Below are positions 33,180 to 41,000 of a DNA stretch of 64,000 bases, in pieces (position 1 is the first letter of the stretch; every line of letters starts with the position of its first letter). The translations under genes were made by a program, and so were the position numbers. Below the pieces are notes generated by a model, which saw only the letters and a program-made list of their open reading frames with translations, searched no databases and had not been told where the DNA came from. The stretch comes from JBAYFX01 sp041666965 (lineage in GTDB: Bacteria > Patescibacteriota > Microgenomatia > UBA12405): contig JBAYFX010000002.1 of assembly GCA_041666965.1 (NCBI GenBank), forward strand, positions 1-64,000. Reading direction: 5' to 3'.

Positions 33180-33674
33180 TTAATCTATCTTTCCCCCTTT
33201 AAACTCGCCGGTTTCCGACATGTCCGCCTGGCTGGCTTTCCCCTGCTTCCCGGTTTTAAAAGCGCTGCCCCGACTCTTTTTCCGTTTGGCCGGATTACTT
33301 GATTCTCCAAAGTTGGTCCATAGGCTTTGTTGCTCAGCAAGTTCGGCTAACCTTTGTTGGCGCAACTGTTCCAAAAACCTTTCCTGCTCTTCCTCTTCTT
33401 GAGTTTTGTTTTTACGTACCTCTTCAATTTCCTGCCCCACATTCCTCCCCATAATCTGTTGTTTTATTTGTTCAATTTCTCTATTTTTGGCCTCTTCATC
33501 GGCCTGTTTTGCTTTATTATAATCATTAGTGTCCATTGCCTGAATATTCCCCAACCAATCCTTCCCGGTAATTACCCCATCCGCCATTTTAAAAGTTTCC
33601 TTCTTGGCAATCTCTACCGTTTCCGTTCCAATGGTTTTAATTCCCTGCCACCATTGTTTGGCAATTTGTTTCAT
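33180..33674 (-). CDS. Charged coiled-coil protein (164 aa)
   Basis: A Gln/Glu/Lys-rich helical protein (EEAKNREIEQIKQQI, QEEEEQERFLEQLRQQRLAE) with a basic, Ser/Lys-rich C-terminal tail (AKRKKSRGSAFKTGKQ). No signal peptide. The longer frame begins with a TTG inside recR; ATG 33674, 13 bases after the recR stop, is preferred. It resembles small Patescibacteria-specific proteins, but I cannot name the family. Last gene of dnaX-ybaB-recR. Confidence 0.6.
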   Translation of the reverse strand: MKQIAKQWWQGIKTIGTETVEIAKKETFKMADGVITGKDWLGNIQAMDTNDYNKAKQADEEAKNREIEQIKQQIMGRNVGQEIEEVRKNKTQEEEEQERFLEQLRQQRLAELAEQQSLWTNFGESSNPAKRKKSRGSAFKTGKQGKASQADMSETGEFKGGKID

Positions 33675-33687
33675 AAAAGAGTCTACC

Positions 33688-34290
33688 CTAAACTGACCGT
33701 TTTGACTCAATGGCCCGAGCTAAAGTGGCTACGTCCGCATAAGTCAAATCAGCCCCCATGGGCATTCCGCTTCCCACCCGATTGATTTCTACCCCCGGGT
33801 TCTGTTCTTTGATTTTTTTGCCCAAATATAATCCCGTAGCCTCCCCTTCAATTGTAAAACTCAGTGCCAACATCACCTCCTCCACTTCTTCATCTTTTAT
33901 CCGGTCAAACAACTCTTTGACTCTTATTTCATCCGGTCCAATATGCTCAAGCGGGTTAATCAAACCACCCAATACGTGATATAGCCCCTTATAACTACCG
34001 GTGTTTTCAATCGCAATTACATCCGTCATTTTTTCCACCACTGCCACTATCTTTTTATTTCGGCTTACATCACAGCAAATCGAACAAATATCATCCTCAG
34101 TTAAGCTGAAACAAACCGTGCATCGCTTAATATTCTTTTTGGCATCTACCAAAGTTTGGGACAATTTAAAAGCTACTACTTCCGGCGACTCGGCAATATA
34201 CAGGGCCAGCCTCTGAGCTGATTTTGGCCCAATCGAGGGCAAGGCCCCCAATGCCGCTACTAACTTGGATAAAGAATCAGGTAGTTCCAC
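33688..34290 (-). CDS. recR: Recombination protein RecR
   Basis: 200 residues: a helix-hairpin-helix N-terminus (LGALPSIGPKSAQRLALYI), a C4 zinc finger (CTVCFSLTEDDICSIC) and a TOPRIM domain (VVEKMTDVIAIENTGSYKGLYHVLGG, then a Walker B-like ATGLYLGKKI region). Acts in the RecFOR pathway of gap repair. The start is GTG at 34290, one base after the ybaB stop. Confidence 0.95.
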   Translation of the reverse strand: MELPDSLSKLVAALGALPSIGPKSAQRLALYIAESPEVVAFKLSQTLVDAKKNIKRCTVCFSLTEDDICSICCDVSRNKKIVAVVEKMTDVIAIENTGSYKGLYHVLGGLINPLEHIGPDEIRVKELFDRIKDEEVEEVMLALSFTIEGEATGLYLGKKIKEQNPGVEINRVGSGMPMGADLTYADVATLARAIESKRSV

Positions 34291-34291
34291 G

Positions 34292-34540
34292 CTACATTAA
34301 ACCATCAAGCCCGCCCATTTCTTTCATTTTCCGGGCAGCCACTTCTTGGGCTTTTTTCATGGCTTTATTAATCACTTCCACTACAATTTTATTCTCTCCA
34401 CCGTTAATGGTCAGTTTACGAATTTTGTTGTCTCCCGATACTTCTACCATCACCCCATTTTCTTCTACCACCACTACCTCCCCCTCAATCGCTCTCTTAA
34501 GTTTTAATGCCTGGGCAATCATTTTTGCTTTGTCAAACAT
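34292..34540 (-). CDS. YbaB/EbfC nucleoid-associated protein
   Basis: 82 residues, slightly shorter than the usual ~100. The pattern KAKMIAQALKLKRAIEGEVVV, GVMVEVSGDNKIRKLTI and a C-terminal helix with MKKAQEVAARKMKEMGGL fits the EbfC family, small dimeric DNA-binding proteins. Placed between dnaX and recR as in many bacteria. Confidence 0.92.
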   Translation of the reverse strand: MFDKAKMIAQALKLKRAIEGEVVVVEENGVMVEVSGDNKIRKLTINGGENKIVVEVINKAMKKAQEVAARKMKEMGGLDGLM

Positions 34541-34580
34541 GGATTTTATTTACTTGTTAACTTTAAGTATCTTACCAGTA

Positions 34581-36077
34581 TTAGCCAAAAATTTCCCGGG
34601 CTGCTTGGTACAAATCTTTATTTTCCGGCTCCGTAGCGGGTTTGCTTCCTGCTTCCACAGATTCCACTTTTGGCACCACAATTGGCGGCTTTACTCCCGG
34701 TTTTCCCAATTTACATACAAACACCAGCTCGCTTCCCAACACCAGTTTTAGCACTTCTTCAATTACTCTCCGGTTTCGGGTCTCCTCAAGCCTTTCTTTG
34801 TGAAACGGATAAAATACTTCTACCGTCAGCTCATTTCCTTCCAGTTCTACTGGTTTGGTTGCTCTTAGAAATGCTTCAATTGAGTGGTTATAAGGCTTGA
34901 CTTTAGCCAAAACTTCAGCCCATTTTTCCGCAATCTGCTCTAAACTTACACTACCCACTGCCACTTTTTTAACTATTTTTTCATCCTTTTGAGAAACTAC
35001 TTCCTTTTTGGGTTGAGGAATTATTTCTTTAGTTGTAGTTGGAACGCTCCCAGGCTTTTCCTTAAATTTAACTACCGCTAACTCCAGGGGCAATTGTGAT
35101 AACGGACAATATTTCATCTGTCCACTTGCTCCAATTAATTGGTCAATCCACCTAACCCAATAATTTCTCTTTTCATTGTCTCCCCCCCCTGCTAACAACT
35201 GTTGTTGGGAGGTTAGCACCAACCTTTCCAAAAACGCGCTAAAATCAACTCCTTTTTGCGCCATTTCCTCAATTTTAGCCAGTATTTCTTCAACTTCTTT
35301 TGTCTCCAAGTCGCTCAATAACTCACCAGCTCCATACGTACCCCAAATTCTTGAAGAAAACTTGGTCCATTCCTCATCCCCTATCTTTTTACCAACCTCT
35401 ATTACCAGTTCATTAAGTAACCGGTGTAAATTTCTAAAACTCCCCTCGCTTTTAGCAATCAGCCCCGCTGCTACGGTTTGAGACATTTCCAACTCCTCAC
35501 TTTTAACCACCCGGTCCAAAGACATTTTCAAATCTTCCTCTTTCCCAGCGTTAAATTCCACTTTTACTAATCTTGAAACTATGGTTTCGGGGATCTTTTG
35601 GGGGTCGGTCGTACACATTATAAAATAGGTGTTAGCTGGTGGTTCTTCCAAAAGTTTTAGTAGCGCTCCAAAAGCTTCCTTGGTCATCATTTGGGCCTCA
35701 TCGATTATTATTACCTTATTTTTCAATTTTGTTGGCGCCAAAAACACTTTTTCCTTCAACATTCTTACCTCATCAATTCCCCGGTTAGATGCCGCATCCA
35801 TTTCCATAATATCCATTGATTTACCCCTACCAATTTCCAAACAATTTTCGCATTTTCCGCAAGCATCTGTTCCTTCTTTTAGGCAATTAACTGCCTTAGC
35901 AAAAATCCGAGCTGCACTGGTCTTTCCCGACCCCTTCGGTCCACAAAATAAATAGCTTTTGGGAATCGAGCCCTCAACAACTTTTTTTTTGAAAATTGAG
36001 CCCAATACTTCCCGTCCACTACTGTTATCCAGCTCACTTATTGTTTGGGGTCGGTATTGAAGATAATAAACAGCCAT
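34581..36077 (-). CDS. dnaX: DNA polymerase III subunit gamma/tau
   Basis: 498 residues. AAA+ clamp-loader ATPase: Walker A FCGPKGSGKTSAARIFAKA, zinc module CLKEGTDACGKCENC, Walker B VIIIDEAQMMTKEAFGALL, sensor CTTDPQKIPETIVSRL. The C-terminal part (from about residue 350) is a variable tau-like domain ending in KDLYQAAREIFG. The start is ATG 36077 (MAVYYLQYRPQ), 6 bases after TGGTTAAAT; ten extra N-terminal residues of the longer frame have no counterpart in the family. No frameshift signal was recognised. Confidence 0.95.
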   Translation of the reverse strand: MAVYYLQYRPQTISELDNSSGREVLGSIFKKKVVEGSIPKSYLFCGPKGSGKTSAARIFAKAVNCLKEGTDACGKCENCLEIGRGKSMDIMEMDAASNRGIDEVRMLKEKVFLAPTKLKNKVIIIDEAQMMTKEAFGALLKLLEEPPANTYFIMCTTDPQKIPETIVSRLVKVEFNAGKEEDLKMSLDRVVKSEELEMSQTVAAGLIAKSEGSFRNLHRLLNELVIEVGKKIGDEEWTKFSSRIWGTYGAGELLSDLETKEVEEILAKIEEMAQKGVDFSAFLERLVLTSQQQLLAGGGDNEKRNYWVRWIDQLIGASGQMKYCPLSQLPLELAVVKFKEKPGSVPTTTKEIIPQPKKEVVSQKDEKIVKKVAVGSVSLEQIAEKWAEVLAKVKPYNHSIEAFLRATKPVELEGNELTVEVFYPFHKERLEETRNRRVIEEVLKLVLGSELVFVCKLGKPGVKPPIVVPKVESVEAGSKPATEPENKDLYQAAREIFG

Positions 36078-36116
36078 CGTCCCATTTAACCAAACCCACA
36101 CCCCCAATACAAGTTA

Positions 36117-36491
36117 TCAGAATTCCAAATTGGAAAAGCCATGCTCAAGCCATTCCCGAGCTACCAATTTTACGTCAATTTTATTACACTTTGCTTCTTT
36201 TATTAACAGTGGTCCACATATCACCACATCCCCCACTCTAAAAATCCCATCCATGTCCGGCTCTCTATTTTTAGTCGGAAAAGTTAACACTTGCGGCACA
36301 TAACTCCTTCGTCGATATTCCTGATTTAGTTTTTTTGCCTTATACTCCCCTACCAGCCATAAGCCAACTTCTCCCCTCAATTTTTCAAACTTTTTCTTTT
36401 GGCACATTTGCTCAATTTCACCTCGCCAATTTATCCGGTCAAACTTGTTTACCCACGAACCGCCTAAAATTACTGTTACGTTAGTTTCCAC
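36117..36491 (-). CDS. Degenerate YbeY-like protein
   Basis: 124 residues. Position before yqeY and rpsU, and the block KKLNQEYRRRSYVPQVLTFP followed by GDVVICGP, match the rRNA-maturation endonuclease YbeY (LNxxYRxxDxPTDVLSFP, GDIxIC). The zinc-binding HGxLHLxGxDH motif is reduced to EHGFSNLEF at the C-terminus, with one His only, so the three metal ligands are missing. Probably an inactive or repurposed YbeY. It overlaps yqeY by 11 bases. Confidence 0.7.
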   Translation of the reverse strand: METNVTVILGGSWVNKFDRINWRGEIEQMCQKKKFEKLRGEVGLWLVGEYKAKKLNQEYRRRSYVPQVLTFPTKNREPDMDGIFRVGDVVICGPLLIKEAKCNKIDVKLVAREWLEHGFSNLEF

Positions 36492-36921
36492 TTAGTTTTT
36501 TCTTAACCAGCTCCGACACCTGTCCTCCACTAGCTCGTCCCAAACTCTCAGCTATTACTTTCCGCATAATCGCTCCAAAATCTCTGTCTCCATCAGCCAT
36601 AGCCCTGTCTATCATAACCTCAAGCTCATCTTGATCCAAAGCTTTTGGTAAATAACTCTCCAACACTGCAATCTCTTTGGCTTCTGCTGCCGCTAACTCA
36701 ATCCTTCCGGCGTCTTCAAATAATTTTTTAGCTTCTTGCTTATTCTTTAATTCTTTTTGCAATACCTTAGTTTCTTCAACCTCATTAAATTCATCCGCCG
36801 GAAGTTGTAGCGCCCGCTTGTCAATCAATGAAATTAAGTACCTTAAAATATCCACCATCTCTTGATCGTGGTTTTTTAAAGCCTTATCGGCTTCGGTTTT
36901 AAGTTTATCTCTTAACAACAT
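36481..36921 (-). CDS. YqeY/GatB-tail-like protein
   Basis: 146 residues, the usual length. MLLRDKLKTEADKALKNHDQ, then IAVLESYLPKALDQDELEVMI and DFGAIMRKVIAESLGRASGGQVSELVKKKL follow the YqeY family throughout; the C-terminal half corresponds to the tRNA-binding tail of GatB. A Shine-Dalgarno AAGGAG (36927-36932) lies 5 bases before the ATG, inside the end of rpsU, which it overlaps by 17 bases. Precise role unknown in all bacteria. Confidence 0.93.
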   Translation of the reverse strand: MLLRDKLKTEADKALKNHDQEMVDILRYLISLIDKRALQLPADEFNEVEETKVLQKELKNKQEAKKLFEDAGRIELAAAEAKEIAVLESYLPKALDQDELEVMIDRAMADGDRDFGAIMRKVIAESLGRASGGQVSELVKKKLSGN

Positions 36922-37123
36922 TGCGTCTCCTTTTGGATCGGCGGCGACACTTATCCCGCCAAATAATTACTTTTTTCTGAGCATACCGAGCGGCCGCCTT
37001 ACTTACATAAGCCGTTCGCTTGCGGATTTCATCGGCTACATCCTCATCTAAGCTGATGCGCCTAAATTTCCCAATAATATCGTCTTTAGATTCTCCTTTG
37101 TTTTTTGTTACTATAATAGACAA
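36905..37123 (-). CDS. rpsU: Ribosomal protein bS21
   Basis: 72 residues from the TTG at 37123. The start SIIVTKNKGES and the basic C-terminus (RYAQKKVIIWRDKCRRRSKRRR) fit bS21, which sits next to the anti-Shine-Dalgarno on the small subunit. TTG 37123 is chosen over GTG 37132 because the strong Shine-Dalgarno AAGGAGG (37133-37139) would overlap the GTG, while it is 9 bases from the TTG. A non-ATG start combined with a strong Shine-Dalgarno stands out among its mostly leaderless neighbours. Confidence 0.9.
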   Translation of the reverse strand: MSIIVTKNKGESKDDIIGKFRRISLDEDVADEIRKRTAYVSKAAARYAQKKVIIWRDKCRRRSKRRRNVVKR

Positions 37124-37132
37124 AAAATTCAC

Positions 37133-37139
37133 CTCCTTA
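37133..37139 (-). promoter_or_regulatory. Strong Shine-Dalgarno of rpsU
   Basis: AAGGAGG, followed by TGAATTTT and the TTG start. It decides the start codon of rpsU and is the strongest ribosome binding site noticed in the window along with that at 58160. Confidence 0.85.
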
Positions 37140-37162
37140 ATTTGTTCCTATTTTACCTGTGA

Positions 37163-37957
37163 TTAACGCCCTTGTAAACACTTAATCACATCCAGGCTGT
37201 TAACTACTCCGTTCCCATCAAAATCCGTCCCATTGCTACATTCGGCTTTAACCGTTCCCGCCGGTGTTACTGTTATCGTTGTAAGAGGAATCACTGGCGT
37301 TGTTGCCGATACTGTTGTTGGTAATGCTGTTCCCGCTCGAGTTTTAAAGCAGGTAATAATGTCTATTGAGTTAGTAACTCCATCATGATTATAATCAACA
37401 TCACTTTCACAACCCGCCTTAACTACCGGTGGGGTAACTGTCAGCATGTTTGTTGGCATAGGTTGAACTACTGGAGCTGTCGGTAATATTTCTTCTCGGT
37501 TCTCCCCTCCTCCTATTGGTCTTTCTATCCCACTGCCAACTTTTGTGTTAAACGAAAAAGGAATTCCGGCGTTATCAAACACTTCCCACTCACTTTTCTT
37601 GGCTTCATCCTCCCCCGCTCGTATTCTAAAATAATAGTTTATATTCACTTTTAACGGGGTCAATACCACTGAATGAGATAGTGACCCGCTGGCTCCATCA
37701 ATCTCACTTCTTAATAACAAACTGGCTGGCGTCGTCCCATATTCCACGTATCCCCGGCTTTCTTTGGTTGTTTTCCAACTTATCGTCACACTTCTACCAT
37801 CGGCCGTTACATTACTAGTTACCTCACTTGGTTGAAAATCAGCCGTTGCCCCAGACATATAAGTTTTTACAGTATCCATACCCAAAATTCCTAAAATCAC
37901 CACCATTCCCATAATTACCACCAGTATTACAGTCTTTATTTTAGAAGCTCCCCTCAT
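37163..37957 (-). CDS. Surface protein: anchor, Fn3-like domain, two dockerin-like loops
   Basis: 264 residues. N-terminal membrane helix (residues ~8-28), an Fn3/purple-phosphatase-N-like beta domain (residues ~45-145: VTISWKTTKESRGYVEYGTT, NYYFRIRAG), a Pro/Thr linker, then two segments with dockerin-type calcium loops, DVDYNHDGVTNSIDIITC and DFDGNGVVNSLDVIKC, separated by a Thr-rich spacer. Each loop ends in a Cys with a preceding Cys (GCESD, ECSNG), so each may be clamped by a disulphide. Expected partner: the cohesin-like protein encoded 2 bases upstream. Confidence 0.75.
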   Translation of the reverse strand: MRGASKIKTVILVVIMGMVVILGILGMDTVKTYMSGATADFQPSEVTSNVTADGRSVTISWKTTKESRGYVEYGTTPASLLLRSEIDGASGSLSHSVVLTPLKVNINYYFRIRAGEDEAKKSEWEVFDNAGIPFSFNTKVGSGIERPIGGGENREEILPTAPVVQPMPTNMLTVTPPVVKAGCESDVDYNHDGVTNSIDIITCFKTRAGTALPTTVSATTPVIPLTTITVTPAGTVKAECSNGTDFDGNGVVNSLDVIKCLQGR

Positions 37958-37958
37958 T

Positions 37959-38636
37959 TTATTTAAGTCCGATTATATATTTCCCCAAGGTTAACACCGC
38001 CAGTCCTAAAACACTTAGTATGACTGTATTTTCTGCCCCTCCTGTTCTTGGTAATTCACTACTAGGTGTTGGTGTCGGCGTCGAGCTTGTAGTTGTTGTC
38101 GTCTCACCGCTTCCGGCTGTTATTTCATACGACCCGCTTTGATTAGCGGCGCAACTTACAATGTCTACTGCCTCACTACTAATGATGTTCGATTCCTTAA
38201 CCGAGTCCGCCAAGCAATTAAAATTTACCGCCGCAGTTCCGGTGGTCTTACCTTTAAAAGTAATCGTAAATAAATCCCCTTTAGCCGCCACCCCTGCCAA
38301 AGCACTGGGGTCACTTGGAGGTAAAGTTATCTCTATTTTTCCGGTATCGTTATGAATTAATGGAACAAAATTGTTACTGTCATACACGAAACCCGGGTTA
38401 GATATTGGCTCTACAGACACCGCTTCTAATTTAGTCGCATTAAAATCAATTACTACATCAGCACTAATAATAGGCACTGAATCTGAGTCTACCCCCACCG
38501 TTACCTTAAAAGTGCCCCCCACAGGCGTGCTCCCAGTAGTTGGCGATAAAGTAAAATTAGCCACGGCCCCAACAGCCCCTACGCTGCCCGCGCCAATTAG
38601 CGCCATTAAAACTAAAATATTTAATACTTTTTTCAT
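37959..38636 (-). CDS. Cohesin-like protein with LPxTG-type anchor
   Basis: 225 residues: signal peptide (residues 1-25), a cohesin-like domain (residues ~28-170, FTLSPTTGSTPVGGTFKVTVGVDSDS with IISADVVIDFNATKLEAVSVEP), a Thr/Ser/Pro stalk, and a C-terminal sorting signal: LPRTGG, a hydrophobic helix, then Lys. Cohesins bind dockerins; LPxTG motifs are cut by sortases, which link proteins to the wall. No sortase is in the window. Neighbours on both sides carry dockerin loops or similar cohesin domains. Confidence 0.8.
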   Translation of the reverse strand: MKKVLNILVLMALIGAGSVGAVGAVANFTLSPTTGSTPVGGTFKVTVGVDSDSVPIISADVVIDFNATKLEAVSVEPISNPGFVYDSNNFVPLIHNDTGKIEITLPPSDPSALAGVAAKGDLFTITFKGKTTGTAAVNFNCLADSVKESNIISSEAVDIVSCAANQSGSYEITAGSGETTTTTSSTPTPTPSSELPRTGGAENTVILSVLGLAVLTLGKYIIGLK

Positions 38637-39268
38637 TACTTCAAAATGCTAACACTTAAGTCACCACTGTTAAAAGGTATCACCTTACTGGTTCCAGTTT
38701 CAACTAACATAGTTTCTGCCTCAGACTGGCCTTCACCCATAATTTTAAAACTAGTTTTACCACTTTCTAGTGGAGTAAAATAAATTCTTGCCAGTGCCAC
38801 ACTGCCCGCCGCTGTAAGTCGGTAACCGCTAGGTGAAGAAATTAGATAATTAACTAAAGCCACGTTTCCCTTTTTACTGATTTTGGCCACAATTGGCTTA
38901 GGCATCGAATTGTTAATCTCAACTCTCTCCAGTGCCACTTTCTGGGTATCTACTTCAACATATACGCTTACCGCATCAAAACTCTTGCTCACAGTCGTAC
39001 TCATCATCACATCCACAAAACTCAATTGGTCTACAACTACACTAGCCTTTTCTGCCTCTAGTTTTATGGTTACATCCTCATTATTGGCAACTTTACTCAC
39101 TTCTGGGACGTCTTTATCGACCTCAATAATTTCAGGTTTATAACTTATTTGCCTTTGGGTTTTCTGACTCTCTAAACTATTTACCAAAACTACACTTTCT
39201 ACCAAAACCAACACCGCAATAATTGGAATAATTATTTTTAGATATTTTTTGCTAATCATATTTGTCAT
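38636..39268 (-). CDS. Second cohesin-like membrane-anchored protein
   Basis: 210 residues: an N-terminal membrane helix (residues ~8-30), an acidic linker, then one beta domain (residues ~65-208) with the cohesin pattern FDAVSVYVEVDTQKVALERVEI and ARIYFTPLESGKTSFKIMGEGQS. No LPxTG; it is held by the N-terminal helix. Its stop and the ATG of the next gene share a base (ATG at 38636). Part of the surface cluster. Confidence 0.65.
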   Translation of the reverse strand: MTNMISKKYLKIIIPIIAVLVLVESVVLVNSLESQKTQRQISYKPEIIEVDKDVPEVSKVANNEDVTIKLEAEKASVVVDQLSFVDVMMSTTVSKSFDAVSVYVEVDTQKVALERVEINNSMPKPIVAKISKKGNVALVNYLISSPSGYRLTAAGSVALARIYFTPLESGKTSFKIMGEGQSEAETMLVETGTSKVIPFNSGDLSVSILK

Positions 39269-39274
39269 TACTTT

Positions 39275-40996
39275 TTAATATTGTTGGTCTTGCCTCTCTT
39301 TTAATGTTTGAGCTAGCAAACTTAAGTCAGCCGACGACATTTGACAATCCCCGTCCATATCGGTTACCAGGGCATTACTGTCCTTTGGTACCGAACTCCT
39401 GGCTAAAGCCGCCGTCTTAACCACCGAATAATCAAGTCCATTACAAACACCGTCCGGACCCGATGAGTTCTTACCCACTACGTCGCAAGCCATATCCGGG
39501 TATGCGGTAAAGTCATAAACCTGACTGGTTGTTGCCACAGTAGTTAAGCTAATTTCTCCCCCGGGTAAATTATAAAAGCTGTCCTGTTTATCCTTGGCGT
39601 ACTTAACTTGTAAATGTCTTGGTCCTTTAATAAACACCGACAAACCGCTTGAACCGGTAAAGTCAGTCAAAGCCAACGAGCCTTTGTACACCCGTAGGTT
39701 ACCGGCTACCAAACCGTCCGGAGTCGGAGTATGGTTATAAGTTTTCACCAAATCCCCCTTTCGAACCGTAATTACCACCGGCCAATTGGACGCACATTCA
39801 TTATTGTTTTTTACACCGGCGTAAGTAATCCGATAATTAAGTATTGGTGCGGCGGTTGTCTCAACTACGCATGATGTTCCCCCGGCCTCACACTCAGCCA
39901 CGCTTAAATATTGGCCACCGCTACTTTGACTACAAATATATTTACCAGTAGCTGTATTACATGTTTCTCGGTTGTATTTGGCTACAGCCACCTCACAGCC
40001 CGCATCCGCCTCACAACCTTCCTTCGTGTTAAATGTCCCGTCAGCTACCTGAATACAAGTCCAAGCACCTGTGGCTGTGTTACATGAAGCCGCAGTTGTC
40101 CCGTGACCCCACTTGTTTATCTTCACACAGTTAGCATCGGCTGTTACACACTCCGCCTCAGTCGCAAAGTCAGCTCCACTGGCTACCAAATTACATGTAT
40201 ATTCTCCGACCTGAGTATTACATCCGGTTCTGACATATCCTCCAACTTCAGACTCACAACCTTGGGTATTTTGACATTCCGCCTCAGTCGCAAATTCACC
40301 GTTGGCACTTTGCTCACAAAACCATTTCCCAGTAGTTGTGTTACATCCTTCTGTCTTACTCCATTTGGTCACTCCTTGACTAAATGTCATTTCCACTCCG
40401 TTTACTACCCCGATTTCCAAATACAAATCAGTACTTCCTTCCACTGGGTTAAACCCTGTCACTTTCGACATATCCTTTACAATTTCAATATTTTCATTAC
40501 CGCTGGCCAAGGCAGTAAACTCCACCACTCCCACCAACACCGTCCCCTCTCCCAATTGGGCTTTTGGTTTCTCGGATTTTATCTCAATATTGGCACATGT
40601 TTTACCCGCTTGTGCTCCCGCACCCTCTTCCAGTTGAGATACCATAATCATATTGAATTTGTCCCCTACCCGTACTTGCTCTGAAATATCTCCGGTTTCA
40701 CTGGCCTCAATTGTCACTTTGTTTCCAAAGCACATATATGTCTTAACATAATCCACCTTGGCCTTTTCCCCTTCCGCTCCCATGGCCTTAGTATCTACAT
40801 ATATTTGTATCGAAAACTTATCACCAACACTTTTAGTAGTTGCTGAAGATACCAGTAACATATCCGTACCGGCAAAGGCAGCACTGCGTCTGTTGTCCTG
40901 GTTCCTGTTTACTAAAACTAACGCAGCTACTAAGGCTATTGATAATAAAATCAATACCAAATAAGAGGTTGGGTTGGTTGTCGTTTTTTTTCTCAT
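39275..40996 (-). CDS. Surface protein: cohesin-like domain, Cys repeats, dockerin
   Basis: 573 residues. N-terminal membrane helix (residues ~12-32), a cohesin-like beta domain (~40-205), then about five Cys-rich repeats of ~40 residues with the pattern CNTxTGxxxCxxxxxGxFxTxxxC (for example GCNTTTGKWFCEQSANGEF, SCNTATGAWTCIQVADGTF), a further beta domain (~390-500), and a C-terminal dockerin with GPDGVCNGLDYSVV and DMDGDCQMSSADLSLL. Carrying both cohesin-like and dockerin modules, it could chain proteins on the cell surface. Confidence 0.75.
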   Translation of the reverse strand: MRKKTTTNPTSYLVLILLSIALVAALVLVNRNQDNRRSAAFAGTDMLLVSSATTKSVGDKFSIQIYVDTKAMGAEGEKAKVDYVKTYMCFGNKVTIEASETGDISEQVRVGDKFNMIMVSQLEEGAGAQAGKTCANIEIKSEKPKAQLGEGTVLVGVVEFTALASGNENIEIVKDMSKVTGFNPVEGSTDLYLEIGVVNGVEMTFSQGVTKWSKTEGCNTTTGKWFCEQSANGEFATEAECQNTQGCESEVGGYVRTGCNTQVGEYTCNLVASGADFATEAECVTADANCVKINKWGHGTTAASCNTATGAWTCIQVADGTFNTKEGCEADAGCEVAVAKYNRETCNTATGKYICSQSSGGQYLSVAECEAGGTSCVVETTAAPILNYRITYAGVKNNNECASNWPVVITVRKGDLVKTYNHTPTPDGLVAGNLRVYKGSLALTDFTGSSGLSVFIKGPRHLQVKYAKDKQDSFYNLPGGEISLTTVATTSQVYDFTAYPDMACDVVGKNSSGPDGVCNGLDYSVVKTAALARSSVPKDSNALVTDMDGDCQMSSADLSLLAQTLKERQDQQY

Positions 40997-41000
40997 TTTA

